Origin: Elymus sibiricus
Lineage: Eukaryota; Streptophyta; Magnoliopsida; Poales; Poaceae
Assembly (NCBI GenBank): GCA_039707655.1
Contig: CM077676.1
Location: forward strand, 377,646,114 to 377,710,113
Length of the DNA: 64,000 nt
Reading direction: 5' to 3'
Shown: positions 13,350 to 23,816 of the stretch, in pieces
Layout of the letters: every line of letters begins with the position of its first letter
Position numbering within the stretch: position 1 is the stretch's first letter
Notes under the pieces: model-generated
Databases searched by the model: none
Seen by the model: only the letters and a program-made list of their open reading frames with translations
What the model was told of the DNA's origin: nothing
Program-made: the position numbers and the translations under genes

Positions 13350-13433
13350 CGAAGCTTCTAGTGTCTCTTATGTCTAGAAAAAAATCCCCAAAAAGTTTCG
13401 TGGCATTTGGAATTCGTTTGGTACTAATATTCT
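13350..13433. other. Spacer at the palindrome centre
   Basis: These 84 bases are unpaired between the two arms. They continue the left-arm SabA LTR: the same stretch occurs in the 3' LTR at about 7711-7794, in the same orientation. The LTR then stops after TATTCTG and flips into the inverted copy beginning GAGAGGGCC. Base 13434 (G) fits both sides, so the junction has at most one base of microhomology. Confidence 0.9.
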
Positions 13434-13469
13434 GGAGAGGGCCAAAAGACAGAGGAGGTGGCCACGAGC

Positions 13470-13509
13470 CACCAGGGCGCGCCCCAGGGGGGGGTGGCGC
13501 GCCCTGGTG
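13470..13509. repeat. GC-rich hairpin beside the palindrome centre
   Basis: CACCAGGGCGCGCC (13470-13483) and GGCGCGCCCTGGTG (13496-13509) are perfect 14-bp inverted repeats with a 12-base loop. It lies 36 bp from the fold-back junction and 43 bp upstream of the LTR TATA box. The left arm has the same structure with one mismatch (CACGCC). Confidence 0.9.
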
Positions 13510-13552
13510 CCTTGTGGGCCCACCTCTGCTCCGTTTGACCTAATTCCACCTC

Positions 13553-13559
13553 TATAAAT
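13553..13559 (+). promoter_or_regulatory. TATA box of the right SabA LTR
   Basis: TATAAAT on the plus strand, mirror image of 13225-13231. The two boxes are about 320 bp apart and divergent, so any LTR-driven transcription would leave the palindrome centre in both directions. Confidence 0.6.
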
Positions 13560-14757
13560 TCTCTAAAATCGGGAAACCAACAGACGAGTCCACGAAATAC
13601 TTTTTCCGCCGCCGCAAGTTCCTGTTCTCGAGAGATCCCATCTGGAGGCCTTTTCCGGCACTCTGCCGAAGGGGGAATCGATCACGGAGGGGCTCTACAT
13701 CATCCTTGCTGCCCTTCCGATGATGCGTGAGTAGTTTACCACAGACCTTCGGGTCTATAGTTAGTAGCTAGATGGCTTCTTCTCTATTTTTGATCTTCAA
13801 TACAATGTTCTCCTCGATGTTCTTGGAGTTCTATCCGATGTAATCACTTTTTGCGGTGTGTTTGTTGGGATCCGATGAATTGTGAGTTTATGATCAGATT
13901 ATCCATGAATATTATTTGAGTTTTCTCTGAACTCTTTATGCATGATTATTATAGCTTCGTATTTCTCTCTGATTTATTGATTTGGTTTGGCCAACTAGAT
14001 TGATTTATCTTGCAATGAGAGAGGTGCTTTGTAATGGGTTCGTTCTTGCGGTGCTCAATCCCAGTGACAGAAAGGGACATGACATGTATGTATCGTTGCT
14101 ATTAAGGGTAAAAAGATGGGGTTTATTCATGCGTGAATTTACTTTGTCTACATCATGTCATCTTGCTTAAGGCGTTACTCCGTTCTTTATGAACTTAATA
14201 CACTAGATGCATGCTGGATAGCGGTCGATGTGTGGAGTAATAATAGTAGATGCAGAATCGTTTCGGTCTACTTGTCTCGGACGTGATGCCTATATACATG
14301 ATCATTGCCTTGGATATCGTCATGATTATTTGCTTTTCTATCAATTGCCCAACAGTAATTTGTTCACCCACCGTATGCTATTTTCAAGAGAGAAGCCTCT
14401 AGTGAAAACTATGGCCCCCGGGTCTACCTTAATCATAGATTGAAAACCCTAAAAATACCTTGCTGCAATTTTACTTTATTTATTTTATTTTGTATTTTTG
14501 TTTGATCTATCTATCTATCACGATACAATTTAATCTTGCAATTAACCGCCAAGGGATTGACAACCCCTTGTTCGCATTGGGGGCGAGGATTTGTTGTTTT
14601 GTGTGCAGGTACTGCTAATGAGTTGTTGCGTGATTCTCCCACTGGATTGATAACCTTGGTTTCATAACCGAGGGAAATACTTATCTCTACTGTACTGCAT
14701 CACCCCCTCCTCTTCGGGGAAATCCCAACGCAGCTCACAAGTAGCAGGAAGAATTTC

Positions 14758-14775
14758 TGGCACCGTTGCCGGGGA
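14758..14775 (+). promoter_or_regulatory. SabA primer binding site (right arm)
   Basis: TGGCACCGTTGCCGGGGA, 17 of 18 bases complementary to plant tRNA-Asp 3' end, 11 bases after the LTR. Confidence 0.88.
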
Positions 14776-14990
14776 GACATCATCAACATCTATCAAGTAC
14801 CTACACATAAACCTTCATCTCGTTGCATTTATTTTATTTTCCTTTGTCTCTCGTTTTCATCTCCCCCACTTCTATTTTTTTTACAAAAACACAAAAATAT
14901 TTTTATTAGCTTGTTTGCTAGTTTGCTTGCTTTTATTACCTTCATGTCAAACACACAAGAACAGAAAATAAAACAAAAATTTAAGATACT

Positions 14991-16398
14991 ATGGATCCAC
15001 TTAAAGTTTTCTACTTGGATCATCTTCGATCCATTTGTGCTCGTGCTGAAACCCCAACTAGTTTAGTTGAGGGAAAATCATTAGATGAGCATGCTCATTT
15101 TGTGCGTCACCGTTTGTCTGAAAAAGGGAGACTCTTATGGCGTCAAATAAATTGTTTGCTATGTTATGCCTGGAATCTATGTGAAATTTATGATTTTACT
15201 TGTTGCTCTAAGAACCCTAAAAAACACCTTCCCTACCTATGTGAGTTTAATGATAATGAAATCTTGTCTTCTTATGCCAAGGGTGTTTATAGTTACTATG
15301 ATATCGAACAAATTTAATAATTTGTTGCTTTTAAGGGTTCTTATGAGGTTGCTTCTTTGATTGAAAAGTATGATGTTACTCTCTACAAATCTGAAAATTT
15401 TGACATACTTAAATATTGCTATGAAAACTATGCTCCTAATGCCTATGTTAAAGAATTTATTGAGAGAATGTCTGCTGCTTTGGAAGAGAATAATGATATG
15501 CATGAATCTATAGATAATTATGATTCCGTTGATTTGATTGAATTATCCCCTCTGGATGAACGTGATGCTTGCTATTCTTATGGCCACGATGCCAATATTA
15601 ATGATGCTTATGATGATGAACTTGCAATAGTTCCTTATGTTAAAAATGAAATTATTCCTATTGCACCCAACACTTGATAGCTACTTGAATGAAAAGCATG
15701 ATTGCAATGATGTTATTATAAATTCTATGAATGACAATTGTGCTAATGATATGAAAAGCTACAAGCTTGGGGATGATAATTTTGTTATGTCCACTACTTA
15801 TTGCAATGATCATGATTGGGGTGATAATGCTTCTTATGATCTTGAAAATTTATTTAAGCCTCATGATGAATATGTAATTGATAATAAAATTTGCAATACT
15901 ATTAAAAGTGGGTTTGGAAGAGCATCAACTTTAGGTACTAATGATCCCACTACTTTGGAGAGTGTTCAATCTTATGAATTTTTTGATGAAAGTGGGTTTG
16001 GAGAGGTCATGACTTTAGTTGATGATAATCCCACTATTTTGGAAAATTATAAAACTTTTATGCATATGGATCATAGAGAGAATACTGTTTATGATAGCTA
16101 TATTATTGAGTTTGATTATTATCCTACATGTAATTATTATGAGAGAGGAAAATATGGTTATAGAAATCTTCATGTTACTAAATTGCCTCTCGTGATGTTG
16201 AAATTATTCATGCTTCATTCTTCCTATTTGCATATGCTAGAGATTGCTTGTCTTGATAATTTGTTCTCCTATAAAATGCCTATGCATAGGAAGTATGTTA
16301 GACTTAAGTGTGTTTTTCATATGCTTCTTGATGCTCTCTTTCGTGTTTCTATTATTATCTTTCATGAGAGCATCATTGAAATCTCAAGCATATCTTAA
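14991..16398 (+). pseudogene. SabA gag-like protein of unknown function (right arm)
   Basis: ATG at 14991 opens a 108-codon frame to a TAA at 15315. The same frame continues to 15677, then the sequence shifts frame and stays open to 16398. The combined product would be about 470 residues, Asp/Asn/Tyr-rich, with the repeated GFG-x4-L-x2-(N/D)(D/N)PT-x-LE motif near 15909-15960 and 15992-16043. No recognised catalytic domain is visible. A stretch reading KMPMHRK-VRLK is shared with the SabC remnant. The stop and frame change are present in both arms, so they predate the duplication. A programmed frameshift cannot be excluded but is not supported by any slippery site I can point to. Confidence 0.6.
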
Positions 16399-18814
16399 TG
16401 GCTATAAAGAAAGAGCTTGTTGGGAGACAACCCAATGGATAAAATAAGTTCTTGTGTGTTTGCACAATTATGCTACTGTTATGTTTGTGTTTTTATGTTT
16501 TAATTAGTGTTTGTGCCAAGTAATGCCTTTGGGATGATTTGGAAGATAGTATAATTGATGCTGTTTGGAAAACAGAAAGTTTTGCGTCCAGTGCTGGAAT
16601 TTTAATTCTGTACTGGAGCGTGAGAAAAATCTGAAATTTTTACACAGTATTGGTATGTGAATTTCCCACTTTTTCCTAATTTTTTAGAATTTTTGGAGTA
16701 ATATAAGTATAGATTTTAAATATATCTTTGCAGACTGTTCTGTTTTAGACAGATTCTGTTTTTGTTGCATAGTTTGCTTATTTTGATGAATCTATGGATC
16801 GTATCGGGGGGTATGAGTCATGGAGAAGTTGGAGTACAGTAGCATTATGCCAGTATTAAATATGAATCAATTTTCTATAGTACTTAGAGTTAAGGATTTA
16901 TTTGTTATACAAACGGATCTCACGAAGGTTTTGTTGAGTTTTGTATGATTGAAGTTTTCATGTTTTGGGTGAGATCACGATAGATGAAGGAATAAGGAGT
17001 GGCAAGAGCCTAAGCTTGGGGATGCCCAATGCACCCCAAGGTAATATTCAAGGAAGACTCAAGCGTCTAAGCTTGGGGATGCCCCGGAAAGGCATCCCCT
17101 CTTTCTTCTACCAACTATCGGTAATTTTACTTGGAGCTATATTTTTATTCATCACATGATATGTGTTTTACTTGGAGCGTCGTGTATTATATGAGTCTTT
17201 GCTTTATTTTCTTTCTAGTTTGTCACAATCATCTTTGCTGGACACACCTATTTGAGAGAGCCACACGTTTATCATGATTTGTTAGAATACTCTATGTGCT
17301 TCACTTAAATCTTTTGAGCTAGGCAGTTGCTCTAGTGCTTCACTTAAATCTTTTTTAGCACGGCGGTGGCTATATTTTGAAGAAATATTTGAGCTCTCAT
17401 GCTTCACTTATATTATTTTGAGAGTTGATAAGATTAAATTTTGAAGAAGTATTTTCACTCTCATGCTTCACTTATATCTTTTTGAGAGTTGATAATAGTA
17501 ATGGTAATTTGCACAAGATATGAATTTGGTCCCAAAGTGATGAATACTCAAGAGGGATATAATAAAAACTTTCATGAAAGATCATTGGATATGATAAGTT
17601 TGATTCCTTGCAATAGTTTTGCGATATGGAGATGATAATATGTGAGTCATGTTAGTGAGTAATTGTGATTTAGTAAGAATATTGGTGTTAAGGTTTGTGA
17701 TTCCCTATGCATCCACATAAAGTCAATAGTTATGCAACGAAATTATATCCTACTTATGGTGCATTATTCGGTGTTAGTTATGTTCAATGCATGTTTATGA
17801 CCGTTTTCTCTTTTTGGTTGGTCGCTTCTCAATCTATTTGTTAGCCTTCATTTGTACTAAGCGGGAATACTGCTTGTGCATCCAACTCCTTAAACCCAAG
17901 TAGTGCCAAATGAGTCCACCATATCTACCTATATGCGGTATTTCCATGCCGTTCCAAGTAAATTTGCATGTGCCAACTCTAATTTTTTTAAATAATTTTC
18001 CGTTTTGTGTGCCCGTACCGCTCATGAAGCGGCAGGGGGTGGCCAATATTTTCCATGCTAGGTGTGTTATTCTCACGATGAGTGTTTATTCACTTGTCAT
18101 TGCACGAGAGAGTGGCAGGTAATAGGGATGCCCAGCCCCAAAATGAAAAAAAATTAATATGATGATAATAATAAATTCCTTGGAAAGTGTTGGTATGGAG
18201 GGCACCCGTGCATACGGCTAGCCATGGATTGTGAAAGAATGGTGGAAAGGAAATAAACTTTATTTTCTGTTTGGGAACCGCCTATAATGTGTTTAGCATG
18301 GAAGATATTGGGAATTCTCGGTCGTTTTCGTTGACAGGAAAAGCATGCCTCTCAAAATAATTTTATCTCTCTAATTTAAGCTTTGAGCTCTGGCACATTT
18401 GCAAATCTCTGCTTCCCTCTGCGAAGGGCCTATCTATTTACTTTTATGCAATTTTTTATTTGAGTCTCCATCTTCTCTTACAAAGCACCAACTAGAGAGC
18501 ACTATTGTCATACTTGTGCATTGTGTGTAGCTAATATTGAGTGTGTTTCATGAATGGATCAATGATTGGGCATAATGGGCTAGGGCTTTCTTTAGCATTG
18601 ATATTTTGAAAGACATGGTTGCTTGTTAATATGCTTGAGTATTTATATCTTCATGTCAAACTATAGACTATTGCTTTGAATCATTCAAGTCCAAATGTCC
18701 ACGCTACAAAGAAAAGAATATATGGTGAATATGATAGGTAGCATTCCACATCAAAAATTCTGTTTTTATCATTTACCTACTCGAGGACGAGCAGGAATTA
18801 AGCTTGGGGATGCT
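16399..18814 (+). other. SabA internal non-coding region with polypurine tract (right arm)
   Basis: No credible ORF. Contents in order: an AT-rich block at 16520-16810 that is conserved in SabB and SabC; two AAGCTTGGGGATGCC copies (17012 and 17069); repeats of CTCATGCTTCACTTA at 17290-17480; and the 3' polypurine tract AAGCTTGGGGATGC at 18800-18813 beside the LTR. Confidence 0.75.
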
Positions 18815-20376
18815 TGATACGTCTCCAACGTATCTATAATTTTTGATTGTTCCATGCTATTACAGTATCAATCTTGGATGTTTTATATACATTTACAAGC
18901 AATTATATATCATTTTTTGGGACTAACCTATTAACTTAGTGCCCAGTGCCAGTTGCTGTTTTTTTGCCTGTTTTTGGTTTTACAGAATATCAGTACCAAA
19001 CGAAGTCCAAATGCCACGAAACTTTTTGGAGATTTTTTCTGGACATAAGAGACACTAGAAGCTTCAGGAGAGGGCCAGAAGACAGAGGAGGTGGCCATGA
19101 GCCACCAGGGCGCGCCCCAGGGGGGGTGGCGTGCCCTGGTGCCTCGTGGGCCCACCTCTGCTCCGTTTGACATAATTCCACCTCTATAAATTCTCTAAAA
19201 TCGGGAAACCAACAGACGAGTCCTTGAAATACTTTTTCCGCCGCCGCAAGTTCCTGTTCTCGAGAGATCCCATCTGGAGGCCCTTTCCGGCACTCTGCCG
19301 GAGGGGGAATCGATCACGGAGGGGCTCTACATCATCTTTGCTGCCCTTCCGATGGTGCGTGGGTAGTTTACCACAGACCTTCGGGTCTATAGTTAGTAGC
19401 TAGATGGCTTCTTCTCTCTTTTTGATCTTCAATACAATGTTCTCCTCGATGTTCTTGGAGTTCTATCCGATGTAATCACTTTTTGCGGTGTGTTTGTTAG
19501 GATCCGATGAATTGTGAGTTTATGATCAGATTATCCATGAATATTATTTAAGTTTTCTCTGAACTCTTTTATGCATGATTATTATAGCTTCGTATTTATC
19601 TCCGATCTATTGATTTGGTTTGGCCAACTAGATTGATTTATCTTGCAATGGGAGAGGTGCTTTGTAATGGGTTCGATCTTGCGGTGCTCAATCCCAGTGA
19701 CAGAAAGGGACATGACACGTATGTATCATTGCTATTAAGGGTAAAAAGATGGGGTTTATTCATGCGTGAGTTTACTTTGTCTACATCATGTCATCTTGCT
19801 TAAGGCGTTACACCGTTCTTTATGAACTTAATACACTACATGCATGCTGGATAGCGGTCGATGTGTGGAGTAGTAGTAGTAGATGCAGAATCGTTTCGGT
19901 CTACTTGTCTCGGACGTGATGCCTATATACATGATCATTGCCTTGGATATCGTCATGATTATTTGCTTTTCTATCAATTGCCCAACAGTAATTTGTTCAT
20001 CCATCGTATGCTATTTTCAAGAGAGAAGCCTCTAGTGAAAACTATGGCCCCCGGGTCTACCTTAATCATATATTGAAAACCCTAAAAATACCTTGCTGCA
20101 ATTTTTCTTTATTTATTTTATTTTGTATTTTTGTTTGATCTATCTATCTATCACGATACAATTTAATCTTGCAATTAACCTCCAAGGGATTGACAACCCC
20201 TTGTTAGCGTTGGGTGCGAGGATTTGTTGTTTTGTGTGCAAGTACTGCTAACGAGTTGTTGCGTGATTCTCCTACTGGATTGATAACCTTGGTTTCATAA
20301 CTGAGGGAAATACTTATCTCTACTGTATTGCATCATCCCCTCTTCGGGGAAATCCCAACGCAGCTCACAAGTAGCA
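18815..20376 (+). repeat. SabA 3' LTR (right arm)
   Basis: A full-length 1,562-bp LTR, TGATACGTC to AAGTAGCA, with TATAAAT at 19185-19191. Downstream the Tat1 gag frame resumes at once. Confidence 0.93.
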
Positions 20377-20377
20377 G

Positions 20378-21364
20378 CAGCCGGCTCAGCGAAGGGAGAC
20401 GGTTCAGCATCAGACGCCAGTGCCACAGCAACAGTTGCTGCTTCACCGATTCCAGACCCCAAATAGACACTATTCCAACCCGATGGACAATTTATTAGCG
20501 GCGACACATAATTTGGCAGCGATCCCGATTGAGGGAGACGGTCCAGCTCAGGTTGAGGCTAGGAATGCCATTGAAATGCTGAAAACAGTAGTGACGCAGC
20601 AGGCAAACTATTCTCATAGTCAGCACCGGCTTCACTCAACTCCTCACCAGAGCCGCACTAGGAGCCGACATCCTGAGTTGCCGGCAGTTTCCAGCAGTGA
20701 GCAGCGCAGGAGGGGTGCACAACCGCTCATGAATCAGCAACAACCCAGGATCCCTAATGCCCAAGAGATTGTTGACACCGCTCGGGCTCTACGAGCATTG
20801 GAAGAGGAAAACGCACATGCAGTGTACAATCAGCCCACGGCGCAAAACCCTCCCACCGCAACCCCGACAGCCGCCCGTGCAGGTGGTCTGTCGAGCCAGA
20901 TAGTTGGGAATCCCTGTTTAGTCCCAGCATTGCGAGATGCACGGATGCCGCCAGATTTCAATGGTCCTCGCAAGGTGCCTAATTATACAACCGATCTGGA
21001 GCCTGCTGAGTGGATAGAGAGTTATGAGTTAGCTATGGACCTGATGGAGGCTAGTGAGGCGGTCTGTGCACGGTATCTGCCTCTCATGTTCGAAGGTCCA
21101 GCACGCACTTGGTTGAAAAACTTGCCGGCAAATTCCGTTAACACCTGGCAAGAGTTGAAAGAGCGCTTCATCAAGAATTTCCATGGTACTTGCAAGCGTC
21201 CGACCACAATTGTTGATCTCAAGCATTGCGTTCAGCATGAGGATGAGTCGGCACATCATTGGTCTCGCCGGGTTGCGGAGGTCATCCACTCTTCGGATAG
21301 TATCACAGCACAGCAGGCTGTGCTTGTCTTGGAGCGAACTTGTAAGTTCCAGCCCTTGGTTTAG
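20378..21364 (+). pseudogene. Tat1 gag (right arm)
   Basis: Gag capsid precursor fragment. The frame is open from the SabA LTR edge, so the listed GTG at 20420 is not a real start and the N-terminus is missing. The retrotransposon gag domain covers about the last 140 codons (W-I-E-S-Y, EGPARTWL, ELKERFIKNF). The frame ends at TAG 21362 and continues in the same frame afterwards. The N-terminal part is Gln/Pro-rich and probably disordered. Confidence 0.85.
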
Positions 21365-22021
21365 AAGCTAGGGCAGCTCAAGCGAAAAGTCCAGGACATG
21401 GGTGATGTCATGGATGTTTGAACCCGGTATGCTGAGTCAGATAGCACAAAGGATCCCATGTCTGATGATGACAAGTCTGGCAAGGGCAAGAAAAACGGTG
21501 GCAAGGGTCACCAGCAGAACAATGGCAATGAGTAGGCCAATAATAGCAACAAGCGTAAGAATTATGAGGGCGGTTCTGATCTGGTAGCAAATACCAATAC
21601 TAGTGGGAATAATCAGCGATAGAATAATGGCTCCAGAAAGTCCTTTTCCGGTAATCGCACCCATAGCTTTGAAGAGGCTCTCAAGGGTCCATGTCCCAAA
21701 CACAGTTTTAATGGTAAGCCCTCTACCCATTCATGGGAAAACTATTATATTATGCAAGAGTTCTCCAAGAGAGTATTTCAGAATCATCACAATGGAGGCG
21801 GCACCAGAGGACACCCTGGCAACCCCGGACCCGGCAATCATAGAGCTGGCTTTCAGGGAGCCGGTTCACAAGGGCCCTTCGCAGGGCCTGGGTTCTAGGG
21901 GAACCACAGTCACAATGCCAGGTTTCAGGGGGCTGGCAATACGGGAGACAATAACCAACGCAACAACCAGGGAAATCAGAATCAAGGTGGCCAGTCTGGG
22001 TTCCAGAGCAATCCAAAGCAG
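21365..22021 (+). pseudogene. Tat1 gag C-terminus and linker (right arm)
   Basis: Same frame as gag, with stops at 21419 (TGA), 21533, 21620 and 21896 (all TAG). The stretch is Lys/Gly/Asn-rich, followed by Gly-Asn-Gln repeats. It joins gag to protease without any frame change. Confidence 0.65.
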
Positions 22022-22801
22022 TTGAACAGTGGGCAGTATCATGTTTTTATCACCAGTACCTGCAAGTGTGACTGGAAGGTCCAGCGGAGAGCCGCCCACT
22101 TAGTTGAGCCGGCAGTCCCGTATTACCTGAACTGGTCGGAGCAGCCGGTCACTTGGAGTCGGGCGGATCATCCGGAGTTTATTGACCACCCCGGCCATCT
22201 GGCCTTGGTGGTGGCGCCACAAGTCGGTGGGTATACATTGACAAAAGTGCTCATGGATGGCGGCAACAGCATCAATATCCTTTACTATGATACTTTCAGA
22301 CGGATGAACTTGTCCGAAAAACAGCTCACCCCTTCAACTGCAGTTTTTCATGGCATCGTTCCTGGCAAGTCGCCTTATCCCATTGGCAGGATTTATCTAG
22401 AGGTGGCCTTCGGTGACGAATTTAATTACCGCTCGGAGTTCTTGTCTTTTGAAGTGGTGAAGCTTAAAAGCCCCTATCATGCCCTCTTTGGAAGGCCGGC
22501 TTACACGCGGTTCATGGCGCGGCCGTGCTATGTTTATCTGAAATTAAAAATGCCGGGTCCAAAGGGCACCATCACCGTGGAGGGCAACCGGAGAGTTGCA
22601 TTGGAGTGCGAGGAAGGAGATGCAGCTTATGCTGAGTCGGCGTGTGCAGCCGAAGAGCTGAAGTACTACAAGGACAATGTTGACCCGGCTGACGGAACCT
22701 CTTTGAAGAAGCCAACGACTGAGTCTGACTCTTTGCTCAAGTTCAAGTCGGCCAGAGACACCAAGCAAGTGGATTTCACCCCTGGCAATTCTTCTGAGTA
22801 G
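22022..22801 (+). pseudogene. Tat1 protease region (right arm)
   Basis: Retropepsin-type segment with LMDGGNS as the likely active-site loop and FGRPAY downstream. It opens with TTG after the linker and is part of the polyprotein, not a separate gene. It ends at TAG 22799; the left arm has CAG at this codon. A further TAG lies at 22832. Confidence 0.8.
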
Positions 22802-22897
22802 TTTACCGTCGGGGCGAATATGGATCCAAAATAGGAAAGCGCGCTCATCGAGTTCATCCGTGAGAACCAGGACATTTTTGCATGGAAACCTTCTGAC

Positions 22898-23740
22898 ATG
22901 CCAGGTGTACCGAGAGAACTCGCTGAGCACTCCCTTAATGTAGATCCTAAATTCAAGCATGTTCGCCAGTATCTCCGTCGCTTTAATGAGGAAAGGCGGA
23001 AAGCTATTGGCGAAGAAGTGGCTCGGCTCCTAGCTGCCGGGTTCATTGTTGAGGTTTTTCATCCAGAATGGCTGGCTAACCCGGTACTTGTTCTGAAGAA
23101 GAACGGGACTTGGCGAATGTGTGTGGATTACACGGACTTGAATAAAGCTTGTCCCAGTGATCCTTTCGCTTTGCCCCGCATTGACCAGATCATTGATGCC
23201 ATGGCGGGTTGTGAGTCTTTATGCTTTCTGGATGCTTATTTTGGTTATCATCAAATCAAGATGAAGCAGGAGGATCAGGAAAAGACGGCTTTTATTACAC
23301 CTTTTGGAGCTTTCTGCTATACGTCCATGCCGTTTGGTCTGAAATGCGCACAGGCGACTTATCAGTGCTATGTCCAAAATTGTTTCCACAAGCAGATTGG
23401 GCGTAATGTTCATGCTTATGTCGATGACATCATGGTGAAATCTCAGAAAAAGGAAACCTTGTTGGATGATCTCAAGGAGACATTTGATAACCTTCTAGTA
23501 TACCAGATGAAGCTCAACCCGGAGAAGTGTGTCTTTGGTGTTCCTGCAGGAAAACTACTAGGATTCCTAGTTTCTGAGCGTGGCATTGAAGCCAACCCGG
23601 AAAAGATCAAGGCAATCACGACCCTGGCCAAGCCGGCAGATCTCAATGCTGTCCAGAAGCTGGCCGGGCGGGTTGCGGCGTTGAGCCGGTTCATAAGCCG
23701 GCTCGGGGAAAAGGCAATTCCACTTTACCAACTGCTCTGA
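22898..23740 (+). pseudogene. Tat1 reverse transcriptase (right arm)
   Basis: RT core of 280 codons with MCVDYTDLN, LPRID, FCYTSMPFGL and YVDD (Asp-Asp catalytic pair intact), then the thumb and connection region. The frame ends at TGA 23738, where an Arg or Lys codon is expected before SDNFVW. The same frame continues to 23816, where SabB interrupts it. Confidence 0.92.
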
Positions 23741-23816
23741 AAGTCAGACAACTTTGTTTGGAGCGATGCTGCAGATCAGGTTTTTGAATCTCTCAAGAAG
23801 CAGTTGTCTGAGCCGC

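Larger units (their letters stand above)
6408..13433 (-). mobile_element. SabA, left-arm copy (Sabrina/WHAM-like LTR element)
   Basis: Athila-lineage, apparently non-autonomous element: 3' LTR 6408-7969, internal region 7970-12037, tRNA-Asp-type primer binding site, and a 5' LTR running from 12038 to the palindrome junction. The last part of that LTR (about 165 bp) is missing because the sequence folds back. Confidence 0.9.
12038..13433 (-). repeat. SabA 5' LTR, truncated at the palindrome centre (left arm)
   Basis: About 1,396 of roughly 1,562 LTR bases. The edge at the primer binding site is intact. The outer U3 end (TGATACG and the following sequence) is lost where the sequence folds back. 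Confidence 0.9.
13434..14746 (+). repeat. SabA 5' LTR, truncated (right arm)
   Basis: The last 1,313 bp of the LTR, ending CACAAGTAGCA. About 249 bp of the 5' end (U3) are missing. It differs from the 3' LTR at scattered bases, for example CACGAAATAC versus CTTGAAATAC, so this is not a brand-new insertion. Confidence 0.9.
13434..20376 (+). mobile_element. SabA, right-arm copy (Sabrina/WHAM-like LTR element)
   Basis: Truncated 5' LTR (13434-14746), primer binding site, gag-like pseudogene, long non-coding stretch, polypurine tract and full 3' LTR (18815-20376). It is inserted in the Tat1 gag, whose frame is open right up to the LTR edge at 20377. The 5' target duplication was lost at the fold-back junction, so no TSD can be checked. 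Confidence 0.92.

Noticed and set aside
14991..16398. Programmed frameshift or stop read-through in the SabA gag-like gene
   Set aside because: No slippery heptamer or downstream structure is evident, and the element shows other decay. Simple mutation is the better explanation.
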